A DNA stretch of 64,000 bases from Flavobacterium gilvum (GCF_001761465.1 NZ_CP017479.1:1736001-1800000); one strand, 5' to 3'. Positions 38,152 to 51,327 are shown, numbered from the stretch's first letter. A program made the numbers and translations. Notes: generated from the sequence alone by a model not told the origin.

Positions 38152-38186
38152 AAATAGCCTATTAACTAAAACCAAAACCAAAGAGT

Positions 38187-39983
38187 ATGAAAAATAAAAT
38201 GAGCCGCGGGGAATTTATTAAACTCGGAGGTTTGTCACTGGTAGGAACATTAGTTAGCAATTCCATTTTTGCAAATGACTTTTTTTTAAATAAAAACAAG
38301 ACAAAGGAAGATGTTCTATTAATGAAAAAACTTCTTTTGAATAATGATGCCAAAGTCAAAATCATATTGAATAAAGCGCTGGTTGAACCCAATGTCAGAC
38401 TCAGTAATTTTCGTCCGATAGCAAGTGCAGTAACCGTTATGGCTGCTTCATTGTCAAACTCGTCATCCGTATATTACAAATCCAAAGTGTTGGCTGAAAA
38501 GCTGAATGAGGCAATGGATATTTTGTTGAAAGAACAATACAGCGATGGCACATTAGACGCAGGCGGAAACAGGCAATCTCCGCCAGACACAGCTTTTGTT
38601 TTGGAATCTATTTGTCCAGCAGCAGCTGTGTTGAACTTGGATAAACAAAAGGATTTTGAAGGGTTAAGAAACAAAATGAAAACCTTTATCGTCAATGCTG
38701 GCGAAGCGATGGTGACCGGTGGGATTCATACGCCAAATCACAGATGGGTGGTTTGCGCGGCTTTGGCAAATATCAATTCCCTGTATCCGGATCCCAAATA
38801 TGTTAAAAGAATTGATCAATGGCTCGCCGAAGGAATCTACATGAATGCAGATGGACATTATTCGGAACGAAGCGGGATATACTCTGCCGTTATTGACAAA
38901 GCTTTAATTACGATTGCGAGATTGTTGGATAGACCAAAATTACTGGATATCGTTCACAAAAACCTGACAACGTATTTTTATTATACAGAACCCAATGGGG
39001 ATTTGGTTTCGGTTGATTCCAAGAGACAGGATCAGTTTATGAATATAAAAGTAAATAAATTCTATTTACAATACCGATATATGGCAATAAAAACCAATGA
39101 TCCGGTGTTTGTTCATATGGTTAATGTCATAGAAAACCTTCCTGAATTTACAAGTGAGATTCTGCCGGATTCTTTATGTTTTTTTATGGAAAATGAAGAG
39201 CTCCGGAAACCAATTCCGGCGGTAGGCTCAGTAACAAATGATTTTGAAAAGTTTTTTGCCCTTTCAAATCTGGCAAGAATCCGACGCGGAAATACTTCTG
39301 TAACATTATTTGGAGGAAATGATAAACCGTTGGAGATTGTTTCGGGAAGATCTTCAAATCCAAACTTTTTAATGTATCGAAAAGGGGATTCTGTGCTGAG
39401 GTATATGCGTTTGTCCACGTCATTTTTTAGAATGGGATATTTTAGTGCAGATGGTATTGTGAAAGAAGGAAATAAATACATTCTGAAAGAAAGCAAGGAA
39501 GCAGATTATTATCAGCCACTTGCCGCTGAGTTCATAAAACCCGATGGCGATTATAAATTATCAGAATCACAAGATGGGCGATTCTGGAATAAAATGGATT
39601 TTGAGTCTCGAACCAGAAGCAATGTAAAAAAACAAGTCACTATGATCGAGATTGTGGAGAATAATGGAGCTTTGGATATCGATTTTATTGTCGATGGTCC
39701 TCCAAATGTTGAAGTGACAATCGAAATGTGTTTTAAAGAAGGAAGTCAGATTACTGGAGCTGTGAAGGATGAAAAGAACAATTATTTCTTAAAAACCGGG
39801 ACAGGACAACTTTCGGCAGGGAGCGATTCCATACAATTTGGACCAGGTAAATGCGAGCATCTTAATGTCGAAAATCTAGATAGCGAAGAATATACTTACC
39901 ATCAGGGGAGTTTGCGCACCTCAGGAGAGCATGTTTATATTACCGGATATACGCCTTTTAGACATAAAATGACAATTTCGTAA
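38187..39983 (+). CDS. Exported protein of the glycan region, possible alpha/alpha-toroid enzyme
   Basis: This 598-residue protein has a Tat-like N-terminus (MSRGEFIKLGGLSLVG, one Arg short of the twin-Arg motif in its SRGEF form). A mostly helical N-terminal half (about residues 50-330) contains DAGGNRQSPPDTAFVLE, NHRWVVCAALA and DGHYSERSGIYS. The beta-rich C-terminal half has RMGYFSADG and MTIS at the end. A helical toroid followed by a beta domain is the layout of heparinase-type and related polysaccharide lyases, and His, Tyr and Arg residues in the listed motifs could be catalytic. I cannot assign a family. A hydrolase is also possible. Confidence 0.6.
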   Translation: MKNKMSRGEFIKLGGLSLVGTLVSNSIFANDFFLNKNKTKEDVLLMKKLLLNNDAKVKIILNKALVEPNVRLSNFRPIASAVTVMAASLSNSSSVYYKSKVLAEKLNEAMDILLKEQYSDGTLDAGGNRQSPPDTAFVLESICPAAAVLNLDKQKDFEGLRNKMKTFIVNAGEAMVTGGIHTPNHRWVVCAALANINSLYPDPKYVKRIDQWLAEGIYMNADGHYSERSGIYSAVIDKALITIARLLDRPKLLDIVHKNLTTYFYYTEPNGDLVSVDSKRQDQFMNIKVNKFYLQYRYMAIKTNDPVFVHMVNVIENLPEFTSEILPDSLCFFMENEELRKPIPAVGSVTNDFEKFFALSNLARIRRGNTSVTLFGGNDKPLEIVSGRSSNPNFLMYRKGDSVLRYMRLSTSFFRMGYFSADGIVKEGNKYILKESKEADYYQPLAAEFIKPDGDYKLSESQDGRFWNKMDFESRTRSNVKKQVTMIEIVENNGALDIDFIVDGPPNVEVTIEMCFKEGSQITGAVKDEKNNYFLKTGTGQLSAGSDSIQFGPGKCEHLNVENLDSEEYTYHQGSLRTSGEHVYITGYTPFRHKMTIS

Positions 39984-40066
39984 TTATATTAAGTAATTAT
40001 TAGTGTACTGTGTACAGTTATTTTTAATTTTACGGGCATTATATTAATTGTAAAATAATTGAAATT

Positions 40067-40918
40067 ATGAAATTATCATTTATTACCGCTTTGCTGTTTT
40101 GTTTTGCCGGTTTCGCACAAAATAATACAGACACAAGTTTGTACATGAAAGCTGAAAAAATAACATACCTGACTGATATTGGTTCAGAGTCTGGAGATTT
40201 ATATCAGACAATCGGACACCATGGACCAGCAGTCGAAAACGAGTGGATGGCATTGAGAATTTATTTTAGTGATAAAGTGGCCATCGATGTTTATTCTAAA
40301 GCAAAACCGGGATTGGAGTTGAAAGCAGCCCATTGGTACCCAACTCCAGAACAACAAAAACAAGGTTGGGGAGCTGATTATTATAAAGTTGCTAATACAG
40401 TAGGTTTAGGAGGGGTAAAACTTTGGGATGGAGAAAAAGTGGTTCCACTGAATCCAGTGACCAATCGTTTGGCTCACGTGGGAAAAACGGCCAATACCTC
40501 TTACATGGAAATGATTTCGAGAGGAGTTCCATACAAAGGAAAAAAAGTAGATATTTTGGTTCGTGTAACCGTGTTTTCTGGTAAAAGAGAAGCCAAAGTT
40601 GAAGCAGTTAGCTTAACTGGAGAAAAAGTACAATTTGCTACCGGAGTAAATTATTTCAAAGATTTCGAAACCAAAAAAGGAGCTAATTACATTGCTGTAT
40701 GGGGAAAACACCCAGAAGACGTAGCTGCTGAGGTTGTAGGAATTGGTGCAGCGATAATGTACAATCCAAAAGACTATGTGAAAAACACAGACGATGGAAC
40801 GCAGTATTTGCTAATCTCGAAACCAACAACAACATTAGAGACAAAAATCATTTCTTCCAGTGCCAGAGAACAAGAATTAAATACTCTTGATAAATTGGAA
40901 GCTTACATAAAAAAATAG
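40067..40918 (+). CDS. Exported DUF4861-like protein
   Basis: The 283-residue product has a signal peptide ending FAQ and a beta-rich mature part. The region HGPAVENEWMALRIYFSDKVAIDVYSK matches my memory of DUF4861 proteins, which are common in polysaccharide-utilisation loci and have no confirmed function to my knowledge. It lies 83 bases after the Tat-type protein on the same strand. A small palindrome ACTGTGTACAGT at 40007-40018 sits in the gap and could be an operator. Confidence 0.65.
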   Translation: MKLSFITALLFCFAGFAQNNTDTSLYMKAEKITYLTDIGSESGDLYQTIGHHGPAVENEWMALRIYFSDKVAIDVYSKAKPGLELKAAHWYPTPEQQKQGWGADYYKVANTVGLGGVKLWDGEKVVPLNPVTNRLAHVGKTANTSYMEMISRGVPYKGKKVDILVRVTVFSGKREAKVEAVSLTGEKVQFATGVNYFKDFETKKGANYIAVWGKHPEDVAAEVVGIGAAIMYNPKDYVKNTDDGTQYLLISKPTTTLETKIISSSAREQELNTLDKLEAYIKK

Positions 40919-40964
40919 CATAACTTTTGCCTGTTGGATTAGGGCAAACAGATGAGTTGTTTTT

Positions 40965-41093
40965 ACCGCAAATTCGCAAATTTTAATAATAATGTCTATT
41001 ATAAATTATCTCTTTTAGCGAAATTAATACAAATCAGTTTCTTAAAAATTTTAAAATTAAGGTTTATAAGAAACAAATTTGCGAATTTGCGGT
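40965..41093. mobile_element. Miniature inverted-repeat element, family 2, copy A
   Basis: A perfect 19-base inverted repeat, ACCGCAAATTCGCAAATTT at the left and its reverse complement at the right, bounds 129 bases without coding capacity. The interior matches, in reversed orientation, the interior of copy B at 54446-54597 (TAGCGAAATTAATACAAAT, then TTTCTTAAAA). Confidence 0.75.
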
Positions 41094-41103
41094 CATTTAA
41101 AAA

Positions 41104-41160
41104 ACTCATGCGTTGGGTGTCGCTATTTCTATATGTTAAAAATAATTACACCCCATGGGT
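41104..41160. mobile_element. Deleted remnant of miniature element family 1
   Basis: A left-end-like ACTCATGCGTTGGGTGT is joined almost directly to a right end (TATGTTAAAAATAATTACACCCC, ending ATGGGT). The interior of the element is missing. It abuts family 2 copy A and ends 17 bases before the metallophosphoesterase ATG. Confidence 0.6.
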
Positions 41161-41177
41161 TAAAAGAATGTTATAAT

Positions 41178-43007
41178 ATGTTAAGAATATCGGGTTTGCT
41201 ATTGCTTTTGTTTTCTTTGTTTGCCTGTAAATCAGCACAACCAGAAAGAAAACCTTCACTTCAAATTGCTTTTATAGCCGATGTTCATTTGCAGGATATT
41301 TTTGCAAAATTTCAGGACAATGATTACCAGGGAATCAAAAATCCTGTAACGGGTGAATATGCCAATATCAGAACCATGAGTTCGCAATTGCATTCTACCC
41401 GAATCTTCAATGAAAATTATTTTGCTTTTCTGGAGGCTTTAAATGATGTCGCCAAAAGAGGCATCAAACAAGTTGTGCTTCCCGGCGATTTTAGTGATGA
41501 CGGACAACCTGTCCATATTCGGGGATTAAAAAAAATACTCGATACCTATTCCCAAAAGTATGGCATTTCCTTTTTTGTAACCACAGGAAATCATGATGCA
41601 CCGAAACCTTTTGCGCAGGAAGCCGCCAAAACTGATTTTTTGGGAAAAGAAGGTAAAGAACAAATTATCAGCAGTTCCAAAGGCATCTTAAAAACTCAGA
41701 ACAATCAATTGCCTCCTATTATTACTTCGGATATAAAAAACGGGGGATACAAAGAGACTTTGCTTGAAATGGCTGACTTTGGATTTTATCCAAAAAAAGA
41801 ATATCTCTATTGGGAAACTCCTTTTTCAAATTATGGCTATGACGACTATAATTTTGAAAAAGCTTTGGCAGCATCTATTTTAGAAAAACGAATTTACCCG
41901 GTTAAAAACACCAATTTATTCCTTCCAGATGCCAGTTATTTGGTTGAGCCAATAAAAGGGATTTGGCTTTTGGCAATAGATGCGAATGCCTATGTTCCAA
42001 ATCAAAAGTTGTCCGGTTTACAGGGAAATCCGAATGATTTTTCGGGAGCCAGTATAGGCTACAATAATGTGCTTATTTATAAAAAATATTTAATTGATTG
42101 GGTCAGAAGAGTTTCGGCGGAAGCCAAACAAAAAGGGAAAATCCTGATAGCTTTCAGTCATTATCCCATGGTTGAATTTAATGACAACGCATCGGTTGAA
42201 ATGAAACGTTTTTTTGGTGCCGATAAAATGCAAATCCCAAGAGTTCCCAATGAAGAAGTAGCGCAACTATTTGCGGATGCGGGAATTCAAATTCATTTTG
42301 GAGGACACATGCATATCAACGACACGGGAGTGCGTACGACTGCAAGAGGGAACACTTTGTTTAATATCCAAACGCCTTCTTTGGCGGCTTATATGCCAGC
42401 GTACAAAATTCTTACCATTCATTCCAATTCTGACGTTGAGGTCGAAACGGTTGTGGTTCGTTCGGTTCCAAAGTTTAATAGCCTGTTTCCTTTTTATAAG
42501 GAAGAATACGCTCATTTACAAGAAATAAAAAGCCCCAATGTTTGGAATAAAGAGATTTTGAATGCCAAGGATTATGAAGATTTTACCCGATGGCATTTGA
42601 AAGAATTGGTTCGGCTTCGTTTTTTGCCCGAAGATTTTCCGGCTGATTTTTTAGCTTCCATAGAACATCTTTCCGGAAAGAATTTGTTGGAAATAAATAA
42701 AAAGCCTTCAGAAATCGAAAAGCAATTATTGGCGAATGAATTAACAATCCGTGATTTTGAATCGTGGAGTGGTTTGGATATGATTTTTGATTTTTACCGA
42801 TTAAAAAATGCCGATGAATTGGCCAAGCCGGAGATAGGTGCCAATAGATTAAAACAATATCAGATGGTTTGCGAACAATTGAAAAAAGCGAATGATAAAA
42901 AGTTGGTTTTATGGTCAGAAATAATGCTGAAAACCATGAATAGCCAACCCTCAAATCATTTTAAAATCAATTTAAAAACAAATAAAATTGACCGAATTAA
43001 CCCCTGA
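41178..43007 (+). CDS. Calcineurin-like metallophosphoesterase, lipoprotein
   Basis: The ATG at 41178 is chosen over an open frame from 41079 because it begins a lipoprotein signal (MLRISGLLLLLFSLFACKS). The earlier codons come from repeat sequence. The 609-residue protein has the metal-binding motifs of the family: FIADVHLQD, LPGDFSDDG, TTGNHDAP, and late SHYPM and FGGHMHIND. A dinuclear-metal phosphoesterase activity is expected outside the cytoplasm, with unknown substrate. The C-terminal 180 residues, after the GGHMH motif, are an extra region without recognised domain. Confidence 0.88.
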   Translation: MLRISGLLLLLFSLFACKSAQPERKPSLQIAFIADVHLQDIFAKFQDNDYQGIKNPVTGEYANIRTMSSQLHSTRIFNENYFAFLEALNDVAKRGIKQVVLPGDFSDDGQPVHIRGLKKILDTYSQKYGISFFVTTGNHDAPKPFAQEAAKTDFLGKEGKEQIISSSKGILKTQNNQLPPIITSDIKNGGYKETLLEMADFGFYPKKEYLYWETPFSNYGYDDYNFEKALAASILEKRIYPVKNTNLFLPDASYLVEPIKGIWLLAIDANAYVPNQKLSGLQGNPNDFSGASIGYNNVLIYKKYLIDWVRRVSAEAKQKGKILIAFSHYPMVEFNDNASVEMKRFFGADKMQIPRVPNEEVAQLFADAGIQIHFGGHMHINDTGVRTTARGNTLFNIQTPSLAAYMPAYKILTIHSNSDVEVETVVVRSVPKFNSLFPFYKEEYAHLQEIKSPNVWNKEILNAKDYEDFTRWHLKELVRLRFLPEDFPADFLASIEHLSGKNLLEINKKPSEIEKQLLANELTIRDFESWSGLDMIFDFYRLKNADELAKPEIGANRLKQYQMVCEQLKKANDKKLVLWSEIMLKTMNSQPSNHFKINLKTNKIDRINP

Positions 43008-43055
43008 GAAAAATAGTAGATTTAGTCGCTCAAAAATAGTCACATTGTACATATC

Positions 43056-46000
43056 ATGAAATCGAATCCTTTTATAGTATTTATTTGTTTGATCAGTTTT
43101 TATTATTCTCATTCTCAGGATATAAAATTTGATCATTATAATGACAATAATGGTTTGTCCCATAATTCTGTTAGGCATATTGTTCAGGACAAAAAAGGGT
43201 TTATGTGGTTTGGTACATTTTCGGGACTGAACCGTTTTGACGGGTATCAGTTTAAAAAATACATGAGTACTTCACCGAGTGAAAACCGCTTGCACAATGA
43301 TGATATAACAGCCCTCGAACTTGATAAAACTTCGAATAATTTATGGATAGGGACAAGAAAGGGCTTGACGCTTTATAAAATTGATACTAATGAATTTACG
43401 ACTTTTTTGCCTCAAATAAATAATCCAAAAAGTTTACCAGACGAAGAAATCAGAGCGGTACATGTAGACAAATTCAAAAGGATTTGGGTAGGAACCAAAA
43501 CCAAAGGCGCTTATATGTTTTTTCCGAAAGAAAACAGATTTGAAAAAGTTTCCATCCCCGGATTTGAATATGTAAATGAAATTTTTGAAGACAAAAAAGG
43601 AGGAATTTGGATTGGGAGCTATGAAAAGGGTTCGGTTGCAAAAATTACTTTGGACAATAGAGGCGAAATTGTTCGAATTAATAATTATACGTTGACAGTT
43701 CCTAATTCAAATAGCAAAAACCCTTATATTAATTTTATTTATGAAAATTCAAAAACTGATATTTTCATAGGTACCCGCGAAGGGTTGTATAAACTGGATA
43801 AATCAGCCAATAAATTTGTAAATCTATATATTGAAAGTAAGGAAATCAGGAATAATTTAGGCCCTTATTTCCTGTCGGTAGCTCAGGCTCCAGATGGAAA
43901 ATACTGGGTTGGGACGCTGGGAGGTTTACTCGTTTGTAACGAACTTGAAGATATTCCAACAGGTAATTATAAATGGTATTATGCAATATTGTCTGATGAT
44001 AACTCCATAGTAGACAACTTAGTATCGGCTTTGTACTTTGATGCTTCGGGTGTATTATGGATTGGAACTGAGGATGGATTGGACAAATATGATCCCTATG
44101 AAAACCAGTTTGTTCTCAACAGAGACATTCCGCATTACATAGGAAATCAAGCGCCACGTATTCGTGGATTTTCAAAAACGTATGATAATAAATTAATCGT
44201 AGAGACAAGACATAATGGACTTTTTGTTTCTAATGCTAAAGGGTTTGTACCGCTGTGCAATCCCAAAAAAGACATGGCAAGTATTTATTCTGATGACGGA
44301 AAAATATTTTACTGTGGGCTTTGGAACGGAAATGTGCTAGTTTATAATTATGCTACTAATAGTTCCAAAGAAGTTACTTTAGGATTTGGCGCGACCCCAA
44401 TATTTGCTTTCAACAAGATTAGCGAACAGGCTCTCATGATTGGGTCTTTTGGGGAAGGAGCTGTTATTTTAAATACTCAAACATTACAAGTTCAGACCGC
44501 TACAGGCAAATTGCTTCCTGGGTTTGAGATTAATGCCATTGAAAAGGATAAAGCCAATAATGTCTGGATAGCAACCGAAACGGGTGTGGCAAAATACAAT
44601 GCAAATACGGGGCAGATAAAAATTTACAAGTCGATTTATGCAAAAGAAAAAGGCATCCCACACGATGATAACATCAGTGATATTCTAGTTGATTCTAAGG
44701 GCAGAATATGGGCTACTACACGTTTGGGTTTATGTATTTATGATCGTTCCAAAGACAATTTTAGACCTATAACAAGTCCCAGAGAACTTTCCGGAAACTG
44801 GATTACGGATATTTTGTCAGACAAAAAAGGGAATTTATGGCTAAATATCAATAACAATACAGTTGCAAGATTGAATGCTAATTTGAAGGATGTTAATGTT
44901 TACCATGTAAAAAGCGGTAACAGATTGGATGTTTTTAGTTCCAGTAGCTTCTTTAATTTGAATAGTTCCAACATTTATTTAGGAAGTAAAAATGGGATTA
45001 TTTATTTTTCATTAGATAAAATAATCAGCAATAAATGGTCGCCAGCACCTGTTATTACCGAATTCAAAATTCAGAACGAAGAGGTGGTGCCAGGGACAGA
45101 AATAAACGGTCAAGTGCCGTTTTCATCTGATTTGAATTATAGTAAAAAGGTAGAGCTTAGTTATAAAAACCGTGATTTTTCGCTCCAATTTTCGACACCA
45201 TCTTTTACAAACGAAAAACTGAACAAATTTGAATATATGCTGGAAGGTTTTGACAAAAATTGGATTTCAGCCAATAGTAATTCAAGAACCGTTCAATACA
45301 CCAATCTTTATCCGGGGAAATATATTTTTAAAATAAAATCGAGCAACAGTGACGGGCAATGGAGTAAAATAGTTGCGTATGAAATCAGAATCCTTCCACC
45401 TTTTTGGCTAACGCCAATAGCGTTTCTGATGTATCTTATTTTGTTTTCCATTATTTTTTATTTTACCCGAAAAGAGGTTAGAAACCGTATTCGTTTAAAA
45501 CAGGAATTATTAACAGAAAAAATTAAACGTGAGCAGGACATTAAACTCAACAATGAAAAGCTTCGTTTTTTTACCAATATCTCGCATGAGTTAAGAACGC
45601 CTTTGACCTTGATTTTAGGCCCTGCCAAACAATTGATGGACGAAGGGAATGCCAGCGAATATCAAAAAAGCAGGTATAATTTGATTCATCAAAATGCGAG
45701 CAGGATGTTAAACTTGGTAAATCAGGTTTTGGATTTTAGAAAAGCACAGGCCGGCGAATTAAAACTAAAAGTTTCAAAGACGGATATTATTACCTACTCC
45801 AAAAATATTTTTGATTCTTTCAAAGAACTGGCTTTCAATAAAGATATTACATTGAATTTTATTACTGAAAACGACAGTATAGTTGGTTGGGTAGATAATG
45901 ATAAATGTGATAAAATTCTGTTTAATCTTTTGTCCAATGCTTTAAAATTTACAGACAATCACGGGAATGTGGATTTGTACATTAAGCTGAAAGATGGGGA

Positions 46001-47093
46001 TGAGGGCATATTGGTTTTTGAGGTAAGTGACACTGGAATTGGAATTCCTTTGAAAAGTCAGGAGAAAATTTTCAAACGTTTTTATCAGGTAAGCGCCCAT
46101 AAAACCCAAAATACAGGATCAGGAATTGGTCTGTCATTGGTAAAATCATTGGTTGCACTTCATAAAGGAAACATAAAACTAAAAAGTGCCGTGGATGAAG
46201 GCAGTGTTTTTACTGTTGAATTGCCAATTGCTCGCGAGTTTTACACTGAGAAAGAAGTCTTTGAATATGTTTTGAAAAATGACAATCAAAGTATGTCTGT
46301 TCCTGAAAAAACGGCAAAAAAAATACTTCAGAATACAGAGTTAAAACAGAAAATATTGGTTGTTGAAGATAATGTTGAACTCAGAAAATATTTGGTTGAT
46401 TACCTGTCTGATTATTACAAAGTGTACGAAGCCGAAAACGGGGAGGAAGGACTGAAAATTTGCAGACAAATTAAACCTATCCTATGCGTTACAGATGTTA
46501 TGATGCCAATTATGGGCGGAATCGAATTTTGTGAACAGTTAAAAAGGGATGAATTTATTAGCCACATACCCGTTATTATGCTGACTGCACTTTCTGAGAA
46601 CGACGATAAGCTAAAAGGTTATGGTGTAGGTGCTGACGGTTATATAGTAAAACCATTTGAGCCTTCGCTGTTAAAAACGGTTGTAGAAAATATTATTAAA
46701 TCCCGATTGGAGCTAAAGGCTAAATTCTCTGGAGAAGTCGAAAGTAAGGTTGGTTTACTTACGCATTCACCAATTGACGAAGAGTTTATGGCTAAATTAA
46801 CTGGTTTGATTAATGACAATCTAAGCGAAGAGGAATTGTCGACAGAATTTCTTTGTGAAAAATTAGGCGTAAGTTCTTCAAAACTCTACCGAAAAATTAA
46901 AGAGCTTACTGATTTGGCGCCTAATGAATTTATCAGAACAATACGCCTCAAAAAAGCTGCAGAACTCTTAAAAACAAAAAGGTATAATGTTTCTGAAGTA
47001 ACCGAATTGGTAGGTTTTAATGATCCCTTATATTTTAGCCGATGTTTTAAAAAGCAATTTGGGTTTCCTCCGAGTAAGTTAATTGGTGGGTGA
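43056..47093 (+). CDS. Hybrid two-component system regulator (HTCS) of the glycan region
   Basis: This 1345-residue membrane protein joins sensor, kinase, receiver and DNA-binding parts. After a signal peptide, about 650 residues of Reg_prop repeats (patterns such as MWFGTFSGLNRFDG and IWIGSYEKG) form a periplasmic propeller. A Y_Y_Y domain (FEYMLEGFDKNW, about 700-770) and one membrane span (near 790-806) follow. The kinase has His844 in NISHELRTPLTLI and an ATP-binding domain (DTGIGIP). The receiver has Asp1147 in VTDVMMP, and the protein ends with an AraC-type helix-turn-helix. HTCS proteins sense glycan fragments and activate nearby loci. Three matching direct-repeat sites in this window are likely targets. 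Confidence 0.96.
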   Translation: MKSNPFIVFICLISFYYSHSQDIKFDHYNDNNGLSHNSVRHIVQDKKGFMWFGTFSGLNRFDGYQFKKYMSTSPSENRLHNDDITALELDKTSNNLWIGTRKGLTLYKIDTNEFTTFLPQINNPKSLPDEEIRAVHVDKFKRIWVGTKTKGAYMFFPKENRFEKVSIPGFEYVNEIFEDKKGGIWIGSYEKGSVAKITLDNRGEIVRINNYTLTVPNSNSKNPYINFIYENSKTDIFIGTREGLYKLDKSANKFVNLYIESKEIRNNLGPYFLSVAQAPDGKYWVGTLGGLLVCNELEDIPTGNYKWYYAILSDDNSIVDNLVSALYFDASGVLWIGTEDGLDKYDPYENQFVLNRDIPHYIGNQAPRIRGFSKTYDNKLIVETRHNGLFVSNAKGFVPLCNPKKDMASIYSDDGKIFYCGLWNGNVLVYNYATNSSKEVTLGFGATPIFAFNKISEQALMIGSFGEGAVILNTQTLQVQTATGKLLPGFEINAIEKDKANNVWIATETGVAKYNANTGQIKIYKSIYAKEKGIPHDDNISDILVDSKGRIWATTRLGLCIYDRSKDNFRPITSPRELSGNWITDILSDKKGNLWLNINNNTVARLNANLKDVNVYHVKSGNRLDVFSSSSFFNLNSSNIYLGSKNGIIYFSLDKIISNKWSPAPVITEFKIQNEEVVPGTEINGQVPFSSDLNYSKKVELSYKNRDFSLQFSTPSFTNEKLNKFEYMLEGFDKNWISANSNSRTVQYTNLYPGKYIFKIKSSNSDGQWSKIVAYEIRILPPFWLTPIAFLMYLILFSIIFYFTRKEVRNRIRLKQELLTEKIKREQDIKLNNEKLRFFTNISHELRTPLTLILGPAKQLMDEGNASEYQKSRYNLIHQNASRMLNLVNQVLDFRKAQAGELKLKVSKTDIITYSKNIFDSFKELAFNKDITLNFITENDSIVGWVDNDKCDKILFNLLSNALKFTDNHGNVDLYIKLKDGDEGILVFEVSDTGIGIPLKSQEKIFKRFYQVSAHKTQNTGSGIGLSLVKSLVALHKGNIKLKSAVDEGSVFTVELPIAREFYTEKEVFEYVLKNDNQSMSVPEKTAKKILQNTELKQKILVVEDNVELRKYLVDYLSDYYKVYEAENGEEGLKICRQIKPILCVTDVMMPIMGGIEFCEQLKRDEFISHIPVIMLTALSENDDKLKGYGVGADGYIVKPFEPSLLKTVVENIIKSRLELKAKFSGEVESKVGLLTHSPIDEEFMAKLTGLINDNLSEEELSTEFLCEKLGVSSSKLYRKIKELTDLAPNEFIRTIRLKKAAELLKTKRYNVSEVTELVGFNDPLYFSRCFKKQFGFPPSKLIGG

Positions 47094-47133
47094 ATTTTTA
47101 AAGACTTGTAAATCATCAGTGTAAAATATAATC

Positions 47134-47190
47134 TATCCATGTTTTTGATGAATTAGTCCATTCCGTTTTTAGGGTGAAAACATATTTTTG
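47134..47190 (+). promoter_or_regulatory. Candidate operator and promoter C, upstream of the inositol oxygenase gene
   Basis: Half-sites TATCCAT (47134-47140) and AGTCCAT (47155-47161) repeat with a 21-nt period. A TATTTTTG box matching TANNTTTG (47183-47190) follows 21 bases later, 25 bases before the ATG. The site lies just after the regulator gene. Confidence 0.65.
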
Positions 47191-47215
47191 TCTAGTAACT
47201 TTTTAATTATTTAAC

Positions 47216-48088
47216 ATGAAAAAGATAATAGATACGGATAAGCCACTAAAGAATTTAGACGAATGGGAAGATGATTTGTTAATGCGTTATCCTGATCCGA
47301 CAGAGACAAAAAAAGAAAAGGAAGAGTTTAGAAATTATGTCGATTCTGAAAGGGTAGAAACGGTTAAAGAGTTTTACAGAATGAATCATACCTATCAAAC
47401 GTATGATTTTGTATGCAGCAAAGAAGAGGAGTTTTTGCAGTTTAATAAAAAAAGCATGTCAATTTGGGAAGCGGTTGAGTTTCTAAATACCCTTGTTGAC
47501 GATAGTGACCCAGATATCGATTTAGATCAAACCCAGCATCTTTTGCAAACTTCTGAAGCCATCAGAGCTGACGGTCACCCGGATTGGTTTGTTCTTACCG
47601 GATTTTTACACGATCTAGGAAAAGTATTATGTTTGTTTGGAGAGCCGCAATGGGCAGTAGTTGGAGATACTTTTCCGGTAGGTTGTGCGTATTCGGATAA
47701 GATTGTGTATCCAGAATTTTTCAAAGAAAATCCAGATTACACAGACGAAAGATTCAATACGAAATTTGGCGTTTATACCGAAAATTGTGGCCTTGATAAA
47801 GTAAAAATGAGTTGGGGACATGATGAATATTTGTACCAAATCATGAAAGATTATTTGCCTGATCCTGCATTATACATGATAAGATACCATTCGTTTTACT
47901 CTCAACACAAAGAAAATGCCTACGCGCATTTGATGAACGAGAAAGATGTAGAAATGTTTGAATGGGTTAAAAAGTTCAATCCTTACGATCTATACACCAA
48001 GGCGCCAGTTAAACCAGATGTAAAAGCCTTACTTCCTTATTACAAAGAATTGGTAGCTAAGTATTTGCCCGAAAAACTTAATTTTTAG
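47216..48088 (+). CDS. myo-Inositol oxygenase
   Basis: This enzyme opens myo-inositol with O2 to give D-glucuronate. The 290-residue cytoplasmic protein is the usual family length. All six iron-ligand positions recalled from the mouse enzyme have matches: His in TQHLLQTSE, His-Asp in FLHDLGK, His in SWGHDEYLY, His in IRYHSFY and Asp in NPYDLY. The substrate-side segment [20 protein letters not shown] is also well conserved. It is uncommon in bacteria and more familiar from eukaryotes. Here it begins a unit with GH2 and sugar-related genes behind a regulator site, next to uronate-type genes (GH28 and a dehydrogenase). A role in uronate metabolism is inferred. Confidence 0.94.
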   Translation: MKKIIDTDKPLKNLDEWEDDLLMRYPDPTETKKEKEEFRNYVDSERVETVKEFYRMNHTYQTYDFVCSKEEEFLQFNKKSMSIWEAVEFLNTLVDDSDPDIDLDQTQHLLQTSEAIRADGHPDWFVLTGFLHDLGKVLCLFGEPQWAVVGDTFPVGCAYSDKIVYPEFFKENPDYTDERFNTKFGVYTENCGLDKVKMSWGHDEYLYQIMKDYLPDPALYMIRYHSFYSQHKENAYAHLMNEKDVEMFEWVKKFNPYDLYTKAPVKPDVKALLPYYKELVAKYLPEKLNF

Positions 48089-48123
48089 GACACAAATCAC
48101 ATTATTTTGATTGAAAGATTTTT

Positions 48124-48151
48124 CCTACAAGGTTTGGTAAAACCTTGTAGG
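48124..48151 (+). terminator. Hairpin after the inositol oxygenase gene
   Basis: A perfect 12-bp stem CCTACAAGGTTT/AAACCTTGTAGG with a four-base loop lies 36 bases after the stop. The T-run after it is weak (TCTTACTCTTTA), so it may be a terminator or a partial read-through barrier. Confidence 0.6.
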
Positions 48152-48186
48152 TCTTACTCTTTATGGATTTTGAAAATAAATAATAA

Positions 48187-51327
<3,141 letters not shown>

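Noticed and set aside
41079..41177. N-terminal extension of the metallophosphoesterase
   Set aside because: It lies in miniature-element sequence, and the ATG at 41178 gives a proper lipoprotein signal.
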